Shown piece after piece: positions 1 to 8,781 of a DNA stretch of 64,000 nt; the first letter of the stretch is position 1, and each line of letters starts with the position of its first letter. The notes beneath the pieces are model-generated. The model saw only the letters and a program-made list of their open reading frames with translations, was not told the DNA's origin and ran no database searches. Origin of the DNA: Cysteiniphilum litorale. GTDB taxonomy: Bacteria > Pseudomonadota > Gammaproteobacteria > Francisellales > Francisellaceae. The stretch lies in contig NZ_QLIQ01000011.1 of NCBI RefSeq assembly GCF_003428165.1, positions 1 to 64,000 on the forward strand, read 5' to 3'. Made by a program: the position numbers and the translations under genes.

Positions 1-1
1 G

Positions 2-121
2 AAAAACTGCTATGAGTTATCCAGAGAGTTATTTAAAAGTGTCATTGCTAAGTTTGTGACTGAGTTCGCACCATCGATGGAATCGCTACTACCAAAATTC
101 ATGCCATCCATCAATGCGTAA
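2..121 (+). CDS. C-terminal end of an unidentified protein, cut by the window edge
   Basis: An open frame runs in from the window edge and stops with TAA at 119-121. It encodes about 39 residues, beginning KNCYELSREL and ending PKFMPSINA. It is in a different frame from the gltB fragment that follows and shows none of the residues expected of glutamate synthase just upstream of its IGRVDLLE segment. I do not recognise it. It could be the end of an inserted gene (for example a mobile-element protein) that displaced the 5' part of gltB, or it may simply be chance coding. With only 39 residues visible no function can be given. Confidence 0.25.
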   Translation, partial: KNCYELSRELFKSVIAKFVTEFAPSMESLLPKFMPSINA

Positions 122-135
122 GTCCTATTACATAT

Positions 136-1170
136 CTTATTGGACGTGTTGATTTGTTAGAAATCGTTGATGCTGCGCGATCACAATATGGTTTGGACTT
201 GCAACCAATTCTTTATCAAGAAGTGACTGAGTATGCAAACTATTATCAAGGGGATAGAAATCAGCCGTTTGATAGTGCCCCTTTAGCGCATGCAATCTTA
301 GCGACAACAAAGGCGGATATTTTGGCGCAGAAGAGTGGCAATTATCACTTTGAGATTAGAAATACTGATCGCGCTATTGGTGCAATGCTCAGTGGCTTTA
401 TCGCTAAGATTTATGGCAATGCCGGCTTAGAGAATCCGCTGAATTTTTATTTTAAGGGCACTGCAGGGCAAAGTTTTGGTGCATTTGCTATTCATGGCTT
501 GCGTATGCATCTTATTGGCGAGGCAAATGACTATGTTGGCAAATCAATGGCAGGCGGTGAGATTGTCATTATCCCTCCAGTTGAAGCGATTTTTGAGCCA
601 GCATTGAGTCCGATTATTGGTAATACTTGTTTGTATGGCGCAACTGGCGGAAAACTATTCGCCTATGGGCAGGCAGGAGAGCGTTTTGCCGTACGAAACT
701 CAGGCGCGATTGCTGTTGTTGAAGGCGCTGGAGATCATTGCTGTGAGTATATGACAGGTGGGGTCATCATTGTGTTAGGTGAGACGGGTATTAACTTTGG
801 TGCGGGGATGACTGGGGGTGTTTCCTTTGTCTTTGATCGCGATAATACTTTCCCTAGTCGTTATAACAATGAATTTATTAAACTTTATCGCATCCAGTCA
901 GAGCGTATGCAGGATTATCAGGAGCTTTTGTATAGCTTAATTCAAGCGTATTTTGATAAAACACGTAGCGATCTTGCTAAAGAGATCTTGACGGATTTTC
1001 AGGGTTATTTGCGTTATTTCTGGATGGTTGCAACAGAAGCGACATTTGAAAATCGTGATGTGCTCGTGGCGCAGTATCAAATAAATCAAATAAGTCAAAG
1101 AGAACAAGAAGGACAAGAGCATTTAGCAGCAGATGTTAGTAGGAGGGTATATGGCGCAGCAAAATTTTGA
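136..1170 (+). pseudogene. gltB: glutamate synthase large subunit, 3' fragment (5'-truncated gltB)
   Basis: This encodes the C-terminal quarter of the GOGAT large subunit, which transfers the glutamine amide to 2-oxoglutarate. Homology starts abruptly at LIGRVDLLE (codon at 136). It continues through the hallmark beta-helix (GXGXG) domain, including IRNTDRAIGAMLSGFIAKIYG, GTAGQSFGAF, ANDYVGKSMAGG, GNTCLYGATGG, RNSGAI and GAGMTGG. Family members are about 1500 residues long, so the glutaminase and FMN/synthase domains are missing. The same frame has a stop at 61-63, and no frame upstream of about 130 reads as GltB. The nearest start, TTG at 154, has no convincing ribosome site. The fragment ends by overlapping the gltD start by 20 nt, as in an intact gltBD operon. 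Either gltB was broken here by insertion or deletion, or the window edge is an assembly join. Confidence 0.75.
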
Positions 1171-2647
1171 ATTTCTAGAGTTAAGTCGTAAAGCACCAAA
1201 AGAGCGTTGGGCGCCAGAAAGAGTTGAAGATTTCAATGAGATTCAGGGCAATTACTCAGCCAATGAGGCAAAGCTTCAGGCCAGTCGCTGTTTAGATTGT
1301 GGCACCCCATACTGTCAATTTAAGTGCCCAGTGCAGAACTATATTCCGCAGTGGTTAAGCCTCGTTGAGGAAGGACGTATTTTGGAAGCAGCGACTTTAT
1401 CTCATCAAACCAATAGCTTGCCTGAGATTTGTGGACGCGTCTGTCCACAGGATCGCCTATGTGAAGGCAGTTGTACTTTGGATGAGGATTTTGGTGCGGT
1501 GAGCATTGGTGCCATTGAAAAATATATTACCGATACGGCTTTGGCAATGGGGTGGAAGCCTGAGATTGCAGATATTGCTAAAACCGGCAAAAAGGTGGCA
1601 ATTATTGGCGCAGGTCCCGCGGGTCTTGCCTGTGCGGATATTCTAACGCAACATGGCATTACTGCTGTTGTTTATGATAAGCATCCTGAGATTGGCGGGT
1701 TACTTAGCTTTGGCATTCCATCGTTTAAACTTGAGAAAGACGTTGTCGTTAAACGGCGAAAAATTTTAGAGTATATGGGGGTTGAGTTTAAACTCAATAC
1801 GGAAGTAGGTAAGGACATTAGTTTTGATGTGCTTTATCAGCAATATGATGCGGTTTTTATTGCTGTAGGATGCTATAAAAATATGCGCGCGAATATTCCT
1901 GGTGAGCATTTAAAAGGTGTCTATCAAGCGCTAGATTATCTGATTAATAACAATCATAAACAGATGGGGTTGATTGATAAGGCGGCACATCATGATTTTT
2001 ATTTCAAGCGAGTATTGGTATTAGGTGGAGGTGATACAGCGATGGATTGCGCACGTACTGCAGTGCGCCAACAAGCCTCCAGTGTTTATTGCGCTTATCG
2101 CCGTAATGAAGCATCTATGCCAGGATCCAAACGCGAAGTCTATAAAGCTAAAGAGGAGGGTGTGAAGTTCTTGTGGCATTATCAACCGTTAGAGATTATT
2201 GGCAGTGAGCAGGTTGAGGCGGTACGCTTTGCTAGAACCAAAATTGTCGTTGATGCTCTTACTCAAAGAAATATTTTGGAAATTGATGAGCGTGATGAAG
2301 TCATTATTCCTGCCGATGCTGTAGTGATTGCCTTTGGCTTTCAACCGCATGAAATCAATTGGTTGGATCGTTATAATATTCAAACGGATGAATATGGCAG
2401 AATTCAAACGAATATTGCGATAAATGATCATGGAGAAAGTAAGACAAAGAACGTAAGTGAAGCAAATGCGGTAAATGGAGCCACTGAAGCAATTGAAGCA
2501 AAAAAACAAAAGCGCTTTGCTTTTCAAACACATAACGACAAGATTTTTGCCGGAGGTGACATCACCCGTGGCTCAGACTTGGTGGTGACGGCAATATTTG
2601 AAGGTCGCTCAGCAGCCAGAGGGATTATTAGTTATTTATCAGAGTAA
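1151..2647 (+). CDS. gltD: glutamate synthase small subunit
   Basis: NADPH-dependent electron-input subunit of GOGAT, 498 residues; it passes electrons through FAD and 4Fe-4S clusters to the large subunit. The N-terminus carries the ferredoxin-like cysteine sets C47/C50/C55/C59 and C94/C98/C104/C108. An FAD-binding GAGPAG lies at about 153-158, an NADPH-binding GGGDTA at about 292, and the FAGGD..RGSDLVV signature near the C-terminus. The ATG at 1151 is chosen because a strong AGGAGG sits at 1141-1146; the upstream in-frame ATG at 1133 lies before that site. Residues of about 418-450 form a hydrophilic insertion, rich in E, K, N and A, that the usual 470-residue family members lack. The only gltB sequence in the window is a fragment, so this subunit may lack its partner or work in another oxidoreductase context. 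Confidence 0.93.
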   Translation: MAQQNFEFLELSRKAPKERWAPERVEDFNEIQGNYSANEAKLQASRCLDCGTPYCQFKCPVQNYIPQWLSLVEEGRILEAATLSHQTNSLPEICGRVCPQDRLCEGSCTLDEDFGAVSIGAIEKYITDTALAMGWKPEIADIAKTGKKVAIIGAGPAGLACADILTQHGITAVVYDKHPEIGGLLSFGIPSFKLEKDVVVKRRKILEYMGVEFKLNTEVGKDISFDVLYQQYDAVFIAVGCYKNMRANIPGEHLKGVYQALDYLINNNHKQMGLIDKAAHHDFYFKRVLVLGGGDTAMDCARTAVRQQASSVYCAYRRNEASMPGSKREVYKAKEEGVKFLWHYQPLEIIGSEQVEAVRFARTKIVVDALTQRNILEIDERDEVIIPADAVVIAFGFQPHEINWLDRYNIQTDEYGRIQTNIAINDHGESKTKNVSEANAVNGATEAIEAKKQKRFAFQTHNDKIFAGGDITRGSDLVVTAIFEGRSAARGIISYLSE

Positions 2648-2690
2648 GCTGAGGTGTTCTTGCGGCATCATGCATCCTTGTAATCGTGTT

Positions 2691-2721
2691 ATGAGCTATG
2701 AGCTATGAGCTATGAGCTATG
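2691..2721. repeat. heptamer tandem repeat (ATGAGCT)4
   Basis: Four perfect tandem copies of ATGAGCT plus a trailing ATG lie 44 bp beyond gltD. The array is part of a 396-bp region between gltD and the convergent ttcA with no convincing gene; the rest of that gap is a dispersed element at 2891-3057. A 78-codon open frame starting in the array has no recognisable protein features and is not called. Confidence 0.85.
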
Positions 2722-2890
2722 TCTTAAATCTAGCTGGTTTTCAGGTCGATGGCGTTAACAAATGTAAACAAATTGTTACATTAAATGGCTATTCACGCAT
2801 CAATATTAGGTGTTACTATGCCCAAGTGAAAGCGCAGGGGGATGTGGTGTGTAAGGTTTTTACTTGGCTTCACGCACCACAAGTGGGTCA

Positions 2891-3057
2891 TATACCGCCC
2901 ACAAACCATCTTGCAGTATTCATGTCATTGAATTTTGCGCCCTTTTGAGCGCTTGAATTTTGCCAATAGTACTAGCTATTATCTTCAATTCAAGCGCTCA
3001 AAAGGATCAGAAACTTCTTCGACATCTAACGCCGCAAAATGATTTACGAGCGGTATA
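2891..3057 (-). repeat. dispersed palindromic element, family A (167 bp)
   Basis: This 167-bp element is bounded by TATACCGCCC at 2891 and GAGCGGTATA at 3048-3057, which are imperfect terminal inverted repeats. The reverse strand reads from TATACCGCTCGTAAATCATT through an internal segment with CAAGCGCTCAAAAG arms around an AATAGCTAG/ACTATTG core. The same layout and exactly the same length recur at 21440-21606 and 44564-44730. No transposase is encoded. It resembles a non-autonomous, MITE-like element; the TATA ends are compatible with insertion at TA. The right end runs into ttcA and supplies its last four residues and stop codon. Confidence 0.8.
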
Positions 3058-3859
3058 GAGATTTAAAATCAAATAGTGTGTGATCTAGTAGTTGAGATGG
3101 GGCAACCTTTTGCAGTGAAGAGAAAATTACTTCTTTGCGTCCGGGTGTTTGTATTTCCATATCACTGAGCATTTCTTTGATTTTTTTGCGTTGTAGATTC
3201 TCTTGTGAGCCACATAGATTACAAGGAATGATTGGGAAATTCATGTGTTGTGCGTAAGCTATGATCTCATTTTCTGCTACATAGGCTAATGGGCGAATGA
3301 CGATATTGCGCTCGTCATCACTTTTAAGTTTAGCCGGCATCGCCTTGATTTGACCATTATAAAAAAGGTTTAAAAAGAAGGTCTCAATAATATCATCTTT
3401 GTGATGTCCTAAGGCAATTTTAGTGACTTTATGCTCATGCGCGAAATCATACAAAATCCCACGGCGCATGCGTGAGCATAAGCCGCAAGTTGTCTTGCCC
3501 TCGGGGATCACGCGCTTAACCACGCTATAAGTATCGCGCTCGATAATATGATATTCAATGCCAAGCTTACTCAGATATTCAGGCAATATCTCTTCTGGGA
3601 AGCCCGGTTGTTTTTGATCAAGGTTCACCGCGATAATATCAAAGTCAATAGGCGCTTTCTTTTGTAGGATCAATAACAGCTGAAGTAAGGTGTAAGAGTC
3701 CTTACCACCGGATAAACAGACCATGACCTTGTCATTGGCTTCAATCATATTAAAGTCTTCAATCGCATGTCCGACTTTGCGCAAAAGGCGTTTTTCAAGC
3801 TTGTTTAATGGCAGCTCATCGGGTGTCGTATGAGGTGTTGGAATGGCTATTTCAATCAT
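3044..3859 (-). CDS. ttcA: tRNA 2-thiocytidine biosynthesis protein TtcA
   Basis: ATP-dependent tRNA sulfurtransferase that thiolates C32 of certain tRNAs. The 271 residues show the PP-loop SGGKDS at 50-55, the Fe-S cluster cysteines C125 and C128 ([12 protein letters not shown]) and C213/C216 (PCNLCGSQ), and the [10 protein letters not shown] segment; length is normal for the family. The start is ATG at 3857-3859, about 150 bp from the divergent ddl start. The C-terminal residues LYRS and the stop are read from the terminal repeat of a family A dispersed element, so the natural C-terminus was probably replaced or trimmed when the element inserted. The catalytic core is untouched, so it should be functional. 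Confidence 0.93.
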   Translation of the reverse strand: MIEIAIPTPHTTPDELPLNKLEKRLLRKVGHAIEDFNMIEANDKVMVCLSGGKDSYTLLQLLLILQKKAPIDFDIIAVNLDQKQPGFPEEILPEYLSKLGIEYHIIERDTYSVVKRVIPEGKTTCGLCSRMRRGILYDFAHEHKVTKIALGHHKDDIIETFFLNLFYNGQIKAMPAKLKSDDERNIVIRPLAYVAENEIIAYAQHMNFPIIPCNLCGSQENLQRKKIKEMLSDMEIQTPGRKEVIFSSLQKVAPSQLLDHTLFDFKSLYRS

Positions 3860-4009
3860 GTGTATAGTGGAGTATTAAAAATTTGGCACAGTATATACTA
3901 GTTGATAGATGCAGGTAAGGACATTTGCTGCCAGATTGCGCTGGATAAACTAGGCGAATCTGACTAACATATTTGCCATTTATATGATTTGCTGTTTTAG
4001 GAGTTTTGC

Positions 4010-4918
4010 TTGTCACATTTAAAGCATACATTTGGCAAAGTTGGGGTGTTATACGGTGGAAGCTCTGCTGAGCGCGAAGTCTCATTACGTTCAGGTGCTG
4101 CGGTAATCGCGGCATTAAAGACACTTGGTATTGATGTTGTTGCAATCGATGCATCAGGCAAAGAGTTAGTGCATCAAATTGTCAATGCTTCTTTAGATCG
4201 TTGTTTGATTATGCTTCATGGTGGTGATGGTGAGGATGGGCATGTCCAGGCTTTGTTGCATCAACTTGAGATCCCTTATACGGGCTCAGATACTTTAGGT
4301 TGTGCTTTAGCAATGGATAAAATGCGCACCAAAAAGCTATGGCAAGCAGAAGGTTTATTAACGCCTAAGTCAAAAATAATCAATGCATCATTGAATGTGT
4401 CAGGTTTAAGATTTCCATTAGCAGTTAAACCGACCACACAGGGCTCAAGTGTTGGGATTCATAAGGTGTTGTCAATCGATGCTTTAGCAAAAGCCTATGA
4501 GGATGCCTCGCAATATGGTGAAGTGATGGCAGAAGAGTGGATTGAAGGCAAAGAGCTTACTGTTTCGATTGTCGATCAGACTGCATTGCCATCGATTTGG
4601 ATCGAGCCAAAGCTTGAGTTCTATACCTATGAAGCTAAATATACCAAGGAAGCTGCAACCTCCTATCACTGCCCAAGTGGGGTAACGTTGGATATGGAGC
4701 AAAGTCTTAAAAGTATCGCACTTCAAGCATTTTCATCGGTAGGATGCAGTGGCTGGGGGCGTGTTGATTTTATGTTGTCAAAAGACAATAAACTGTATCT
4801 GATTGAAGTCAATACAGTGCCGGGGATGACCAATTTAAGTTTGGTGCCGCAAGCAGCTAAGGCACACGGTTGGGATTTTGAAAGCCTCGTGCTTAAAATA
4901 CTCGAAAGTTCGTTATGA
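4010..4918 (+). CDS. ddl: D-alanine--D-alanine ligase
   Basis: Cytoplasmic ATP-grasp enzyme that makes the D-Ala-D-Ala dipeptide for peptidoglycan. Seen in the 302 residues: the N-terminal GGSSAEREVSLRSG, HGGDGEDGHVQ, the ATP-grasp core (LAVKPTTQGSSVGI, AEEWIEGKELTVSI) and the C-terminal metal/phosphate site IEVNTVPGMTNLSLVP. The start is TTG at 4010, preceded by AGGAG at 3999-4003 with a 6-nt spacer; no better ATG exists upstream. The stop overlaps the ftsQ start (ATGA), placing it first in a ddl-ftsQ-ftsA-ftsZ division and wall cluster, the usual end of the dcw cluster. The murein precursor genes normally upstream (murC, murB and others) are not here. Confidence 0.95.
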   Translation: MSHLKHTFGKVGVLYGGSSAEREVSLRSGAAVIAALKTLGIDVVAIDASGKELVHQIVNASLDRCLIMLHGGDGEDGHVQALLHQLEIPYTGSDTLGCALAMDKMRTKKLWQAEGLLTPKSKIINASLNVSGLRFPLAVKPTTQGSSVGIHKVLSIDALAKAYEDASQYGEVMAEEWIEGKELTVSIVDQTALPSIWIEPKLEFYTYEAKYTKEAATSYHCPSGVTLDMEQSLKSIALQAFSSVGCSGWGRVDFMLSKDNKLYLIEVNTVPGMTNLSLVPQAAKAHGWDFESLVLKILESSL

Positions 4919-5634
4919 AATTAAAGCTATATCTTAAGTCAACGTGCTTTGTCTTAATTGTGGTGGGACTTTTATTGGGTGTGCGTTATGTATTTAAGGA
5001 AAGTAGTGCGCATTTGCAGAAAGTGGCAATTGTAACAAAAGGCGAGCTTGACTATATCTCAAAACCACAAATTGTCGATTTAATCAAACCATTTCAAGAA
5101 GACACATGGTGGGAGCTTAATGTTGGTGATGTAACACAGGCAATTAAACAATACCCAGGCATCAAAGAAATCAAAGTGCAAAAACAATGGTCAGATCAGT
5201 TGATCGTTGAGTTAACAGAATATAAACCGAAAGCCTACTGGAACTCGCGCAATGAAATATTACTTGAGGATAAAGAAGTCATTGCGCCGAAGTATTTCTC
5301 AGGATCGATGAATCTACCTATTTTTTATGGTGATAAAAACAATATTGATACGATAGAAAATGGTTATGGGCGTTTGCAGAAAGTGGCTGTAGATAATGGC
5401 TTTAGCGTTCGTGATATTAGTTTTCAAGGCAATCAGTGGCAGATTACATTAAATACCGATGTTAAGGTATGGCTAGGTTCAAGTCGGATTGAGCAAAAGC
5501 TATTACAGTTATTACAAAACTATAAAAGTATAGAAATCCCTAAGGGACAGAAATTAGCCACTGTTGATATGCGTTATCATAGTGGTTTTGCTGTTGGCTT
5601 TAAAGCAGCAGAGAATGATGCCCAAAAAGGTTAA
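4915..5634 (+). CDS. ftsQ: cell division protein FtsQ
   Basis: Bitopic inner-membrane divisome protein that links early ring proteins to FtsB/FtsL and the septal synthase. The 239 residues have a short cytoplasmic tail, one transmembrane segment at about 9-27, a POTRA-type domain (VAIVTKGELDYISKPQI..., IKQYPGIKEIKVQKQWSDQLIVELTEYKP) and the beta domain ending near the C-terminus. The start overlaps the ddl stop by 4 nt, implying translational coupling. The dcw position supports the call despite the family's low sequence conservation. Confidence 0.92.
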   Translation: MKLKLYLKSTCFVLIVVGLLLGVRYVFKESSAHLQKVAIVTKGELDYISKPQIVDLIKPFQEDTWWELNVGDVTQAIKQYPGIKEIKVQKQWSDQLIVELTEYKPKAYWNSRNEILLEDKEVIAPKYFSGSMNLPIFYGDKNNIDTIENGYGRLQKVAVDNGFSVRDISFQGNQWQITLNTDVKVWLGSSRIEQKLLQLLQNYKSIEIPKGQKLATVDMRYHSGFAVGFKAAENDAQKG

Positions 5635-5850
5635 AATTCGCAAAAAATCGTAAGTTTACCGTGTAAGCAAGATTCAGTTTTGCCGAATTTATGTTAGAGT
5701 ATACAGCAATTTGTTTGAAACCCTTAGCTTAGGTTGATTTGCCCTTGTTGTTGGTCAGAAATGATACGTAAATATCATTGAGGGTCAGGGTGAGTAACAA
5801 AAGAATACGACGTAAGTTAAAACACTAAAACTGGAATGAGTATCTAGAAT

Positions 5851-7086
5851 ATGTCTGAAATCGTGGAAAAGAAGATATTATGTGCCATTGATATCGGAAC
5901 GTCAAAAGTTGTGGCTTTGGTGGCAGAGTTAAATGAAGATGAACAGATCAATATCATTGGTATTGGGACGCAGCCTTCAAAAGGTCTTAAAAAGGGCGTG
6001 ATTGTCAATATTGATGCGACGGTCAAAGCCATTCAAAAAGCCGTGCAAGAGGCGGAAGATGTCTGCGGCTTTAGTATTAAAGAAGCTTATATTGGTATTG
6101 CTGGCAGTCATATTCGGAGCTTTGACTCACATGGAGTTGTTGCTATTGAGAGCGCTGAAGTATCACAACGTGATTTAGATCGTGTTATCGAGTCAGCAAA
6201 AGCCGTACCGATGCCGGCAGATCAAGAGATTCTACATATTTTGTACCAAGATTTCATGATTGATAATCACAATGGCATCAAAGAGCCATTGGGTATGTCT
6301 GGTGTGCGTTTAGAAGCCAAGGTTCATATGGTGACCGCCTCTTCAAGTGCTGTGCAGAATATCAAGAAATGCGTTAACCGTTGTGGTATTAAGGTGCAAG
6401 ACATCGTCCTTGAGCAGCTTGCTTCAAGTTACGCCGTTTTAACCGATGATGAAAAAGAATTGGGCGTTTGTTTAATTGATATTGGTGCAGGCACAACTGA
6501 TGTGGCTGTATTTATCGAAGGTGCCATCAAATACACTTCAGTTATTCCAATTGCAGGTAGCCAGATCACCAGTGATATAGCACATGCTTTGCGTGTGGCA
6601 ACAGATACTGCTGAGCGGATCAAGATTCAATATGGCTGCTCAATGAGCAATTTGGTGAAATCGGATGATGCGATCGAGATTCCAGGACTTGCGGATCGTT
6701 TAGCGCGACGTGTGCCTTTGCAAACGCTTGCCGGTGTTATCGAGGCAAGAACGGAAGAGTTATTTGGTATCGTGTATGAGGCGCTAGATAAGAATAACTT
6801 ATTAGAAGCAATCTCAGCCGGTATCGTATTAACTGGTGGCGCGGCTAAGATGCGAGGTATCGCACCATTAGCAGAAGAAATCTTTAAAGTGCCCGTGCGC
6901 ATTGGTGGTCCTACAAATATCACCGGTGTTCAAGATGTACTGCATAACCCTGTGCACTCAACAGGTGTAGGCTTGATTAAATACAGTCATATGCAGATAG
7001 AAGAAGGTCAAGTGGTATATGAAGAAGATGCCGATAGCGCTGGTATGTGGGGTAAAATGAAAGGTTGGTTTGGTAAGCATTTTTAA
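5851..7086 (+). CDS. ftsA: cell division protein FtsA
   Basis: Actin-like ATPase that tethers FtsZ to the membrane and signals divisome activation. The 411 residues show phosphate-1 CAIDIGTSKVVALV, the inserted 1C domain (IKEAYIGIAGSHIRSF), phosphate-2 LIDIGAGTTDVAVF, adenosine motif VLTGGAAKMRGI and the C-terminal amphipathic membrane helix MWGKMKGWFGKHF. The 216-bp gap after ftsQ is longer than usual and probably carries a promoter; I see no gene in it. A 7-bp tandem array follows before ftsZ. Confidence 0.96.
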   Translation: MSEIVEKKILCAIDIGTSKVVALVAELNEDEQINIIGIGTQPSKGLKKGVIVNIDATVKAIQKAVQEAEDVCGFSIKEAYIGIAGSHIRSFDSHGVVAIESAEVSQRDLDRVIESAKAVPMPADQEILHILYQDFMIDNHNGIKEPLGMSGVRLEAKVHMVTASSSAVQNIKKCVNRCGIKVQDIVLEQLASSYAVLTDDEKELGVCLIDIGAGTTDVAVFIEGAIKYTSVIPIAGSQITSDIAHALRVATDTAERIKIQYGCSMSNLVKSDDAIEIPGLADRLARRVPLQTLAGVIEARTEELFGIVYEALDKNNLLEAISAGIVLTGGAAKMRGIAPLAEEIFKVPVRIGGPTNITGVQDVLHNPVHSTGVGLIKYSHMQIEEGQVVYEEDADSAGMWGKMKGWFGKHF

Positions 7087-7119
7087 TATTCTAAAAAGCA
7101 TAAGCAAGATAGTAAATTT

Positions 7120-7180
7120 GTTAAGAGTTAAGAGTTAAGAGTTAAGAGTTAAGAGTTAAGAGTTAAGAGTTAAGAGTTAA
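7120..7180. repeat. heptamer tandem repeat (GTTAAGA)8.7 between ftsA and ftsZ
   Basis: Eight perfect copies of GTTAAGA plus GTTAA lie in the 123-bp ftsA-ftsZ gap, ending 29 bp before the ftsZ start and 15 bp before its ribosome site (AAGGAG at 7196-7201). Perfect short arrays like this are prone to slipped-strand copy-number change, here changing the spacing in the ftsZ leader or promoter. The unit length equals that of the array after gltD, but the sequence differs. Confidence 0.95.
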
Positions 7181-7209
7181 AATATAGTTTTATAAAAGGA
7201 GTACATTAC

Positions 7210-8403
7210 ATGTTTGAAATTTCAGAATCGTTGACAGACAATGCCGTTATTAAAGTAATTGGTGTTGGCGGCGGTGGCGGCAATGCCGTTGAGCATATGT
7301 TGACACAAAATATCGAAGGCGTTGAGTTTATTTGTGCCAACACTGACTCACAAGCGCTTAAGAACTCAAGTGCTCGTCATGCGATTCAAATCGGTAATGA
7401 ATTGACAAAAGGCCTAGGGGCTGGTGCTAACCCTGAAGTCGGTAAACGCGCAGCACAAGAAGATCGTGCGCGTATTCAGCAAGCACTAGAAGGTGCTGAT
7501 ATGGTATTTATTACTGCTGGCATGGGTGGCGGTACCGGTACGGGGGCCGCTCCTGTGATCGCTGAAGTTGCTAAAGAAATGGGTATTCTAACCGTGGCAG
7601 TTGTTACTAAGCCATTTCCATTTGAAGGGCGCCGCAGAATGCAGTTAGCTGAGTATGGTATTAGTGAATTATCACAAAGTGTTGATTCATTGATTACAAT
7701 TCCTAATGCAAAACTATTGAGTGTGTTGGGTAAGAATATTAGTTTATTAGATGCATTTAAAGCAGCTAATGGTGTATTGCAAGGCGCGGTACAAGGTATT
7801 GCTGAATTAATCACACGCCCAGGTTTGATCAACGTCGACTTTGCGGATGTGAGAACGGTAATGTCAGCCATGGGTGTGGCAATGATGGGCACAGCAACAG
7901 CATCTGGTGAAAATCGTGCACGCGAGGCAGCGGAAGCCGCTGTGGCAAGTCCATTATTAGAAGATGTGAATTTAGCCGGTGCTAAAGGTGTGCTTGTTAA
8001 TATCACGGCAGGCATGGATATGTCTATCGGTGAATTTGAAGAAGTTGGCGATGTGATTAAAGCCTTTACGTCAGATCAAGCAACAGTTGTTGTTGGTACG
8101 GTAATTGATCAGGATATGTCTGATGAATTGCGTGTAACTATCGTTGTAACTGGGCTTGAAACGGCAGGTAGTAATGCAACGTTTGTTAGTGGGGCGGCAG
8201 GTCAAAAGCCAGCAAGCCCTTATGGTCGCCAAAATGTATCATTTAAAGCGCCAGAGAATAACGCCTTTAACTCAAATAATATGCTAAGACGTCAAGCTCC
8301 TTCAGTTGAAGCGCAAGAAGTTGAAAAAGAGCAAAAAGTAGCGGCTGAATCAGATAATGAATATTTAGATATTCCTACTTTCTTGCGTCGCAAGGCAGAT
8401 TAA
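7210..8403 (+). CDS. ftsZ: cell division GTPase FtsZ
   Basis: Tubulin-like GTPase that polymerises into the Z ring. Seen in the 397 residues: nucleotide-binding [13 protein letters not shown] at about 18-30, the tubulin signature GGGTGTG at 106-112, and the T7-loop segment with NVDFADV. A variable linker (about 320-380) leads to the C-terminal peptide [13 protein letters not shown] that binds FtsA and ZipA. A clear AAGGAG precedes the ATG by 8 nt. A ZipA-like gene lies 36 kb away in the same window. lpxC, which often follows ftsZ in gammaproteobacteria, does not follow here. Confidence 0.97.
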   Translation: MFEISESLTDNAVIKVIGVGGGGGNAVEHMLTQNIEGVEFICANTDSQALKNSSARHAIQIGNELTKGLGAGANPEVGKRAAQEDRARIQQALEGADMVFITAGMGGGTGTGAAPVIAEVAKEMGILTVAVVTKPFPFEGRRRMQLAEYGISELSQSVDSLITIPNAKLLSVLGKNISLLDAFKAANGVLQGAVQGIAELITRPGLINVDFADVRTVMSAMGVAMMGTATASGENRAREAAEAAVASPLLEDVNLAGAKGVLVNITAGMDMSIGEFEEVGDVIKAFTSDQATVVVGTVIDQDMSDELRVTIVVTGLETAGSNATFVSGAAGQKPASPYGRQNVSFKAPENNAFNSNNMLRRQAPSVEAQEVEKEQKVAAESDNEYLDIPTFLRRKAD

Positions 8404-8781
8404 TATAGTTTAGATAATATTAATTACCATCATTATAATACCCCATGAAATTAAAGTGGCTTTGAAAATCACAGCAAAACTGGTTCACGACGATATTATT
8501 ATGTTGCCAGAGGGCAGGTATATCCAACGTCACAGAATGGTGTAAGAAAGAAGGGTGTTGGCAACGCCTCAAAGAAGAGGCTAGGGAGTATTATACATTT
8601 AGATCGCTGGATCTTTGATGCAACTGCCTTTGGAGTAGTTGGATGTTGTCTATCTTGCATTATTGGAAGTCATGGGAGTGGCTGGTTATAAACTGCAAAC
8701 ACATTAAAACCTTTAGAAAAAAGCATAAGTAAATGATACCATGGCGGTGCTATTTACAAGTGAAGTTAAAGATAGATTACG
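8404..8781. other. 378-bp gene-free gap with clustered hairpins
   Basis: No open frame of note. Several short stem-loops occur close together: GCCTC/GAGGC at 8566-8581, AGATC/GATCT at 8601-8614 and CAACT/AGTTG at 8621-8641. An untranslated RNA is possible, but I find neither a consensus promoter nor a U-tract terminator, and it does not match 6S, 4.5S, RNase P or tmRNA signature sequences that I know. Confidence 0.3.

Noticed and set aside
2712-2948. 78-codon forward frame after gltD
   Set aside because: It starts inside the ATGAGCT array and ends in a dispersed repeat; there is no ribosome site and no protein-like composition.
7120-7180. Possible CRISPR or phage-like repeat
   Set aside because: The 7-bp units have no spacers, so it is a simple tandem repeat.
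8404-8781. lpxC remnant after ftsZ
   Set aside because: No frame shows LpxC motifs; the gap contains only hairpins.
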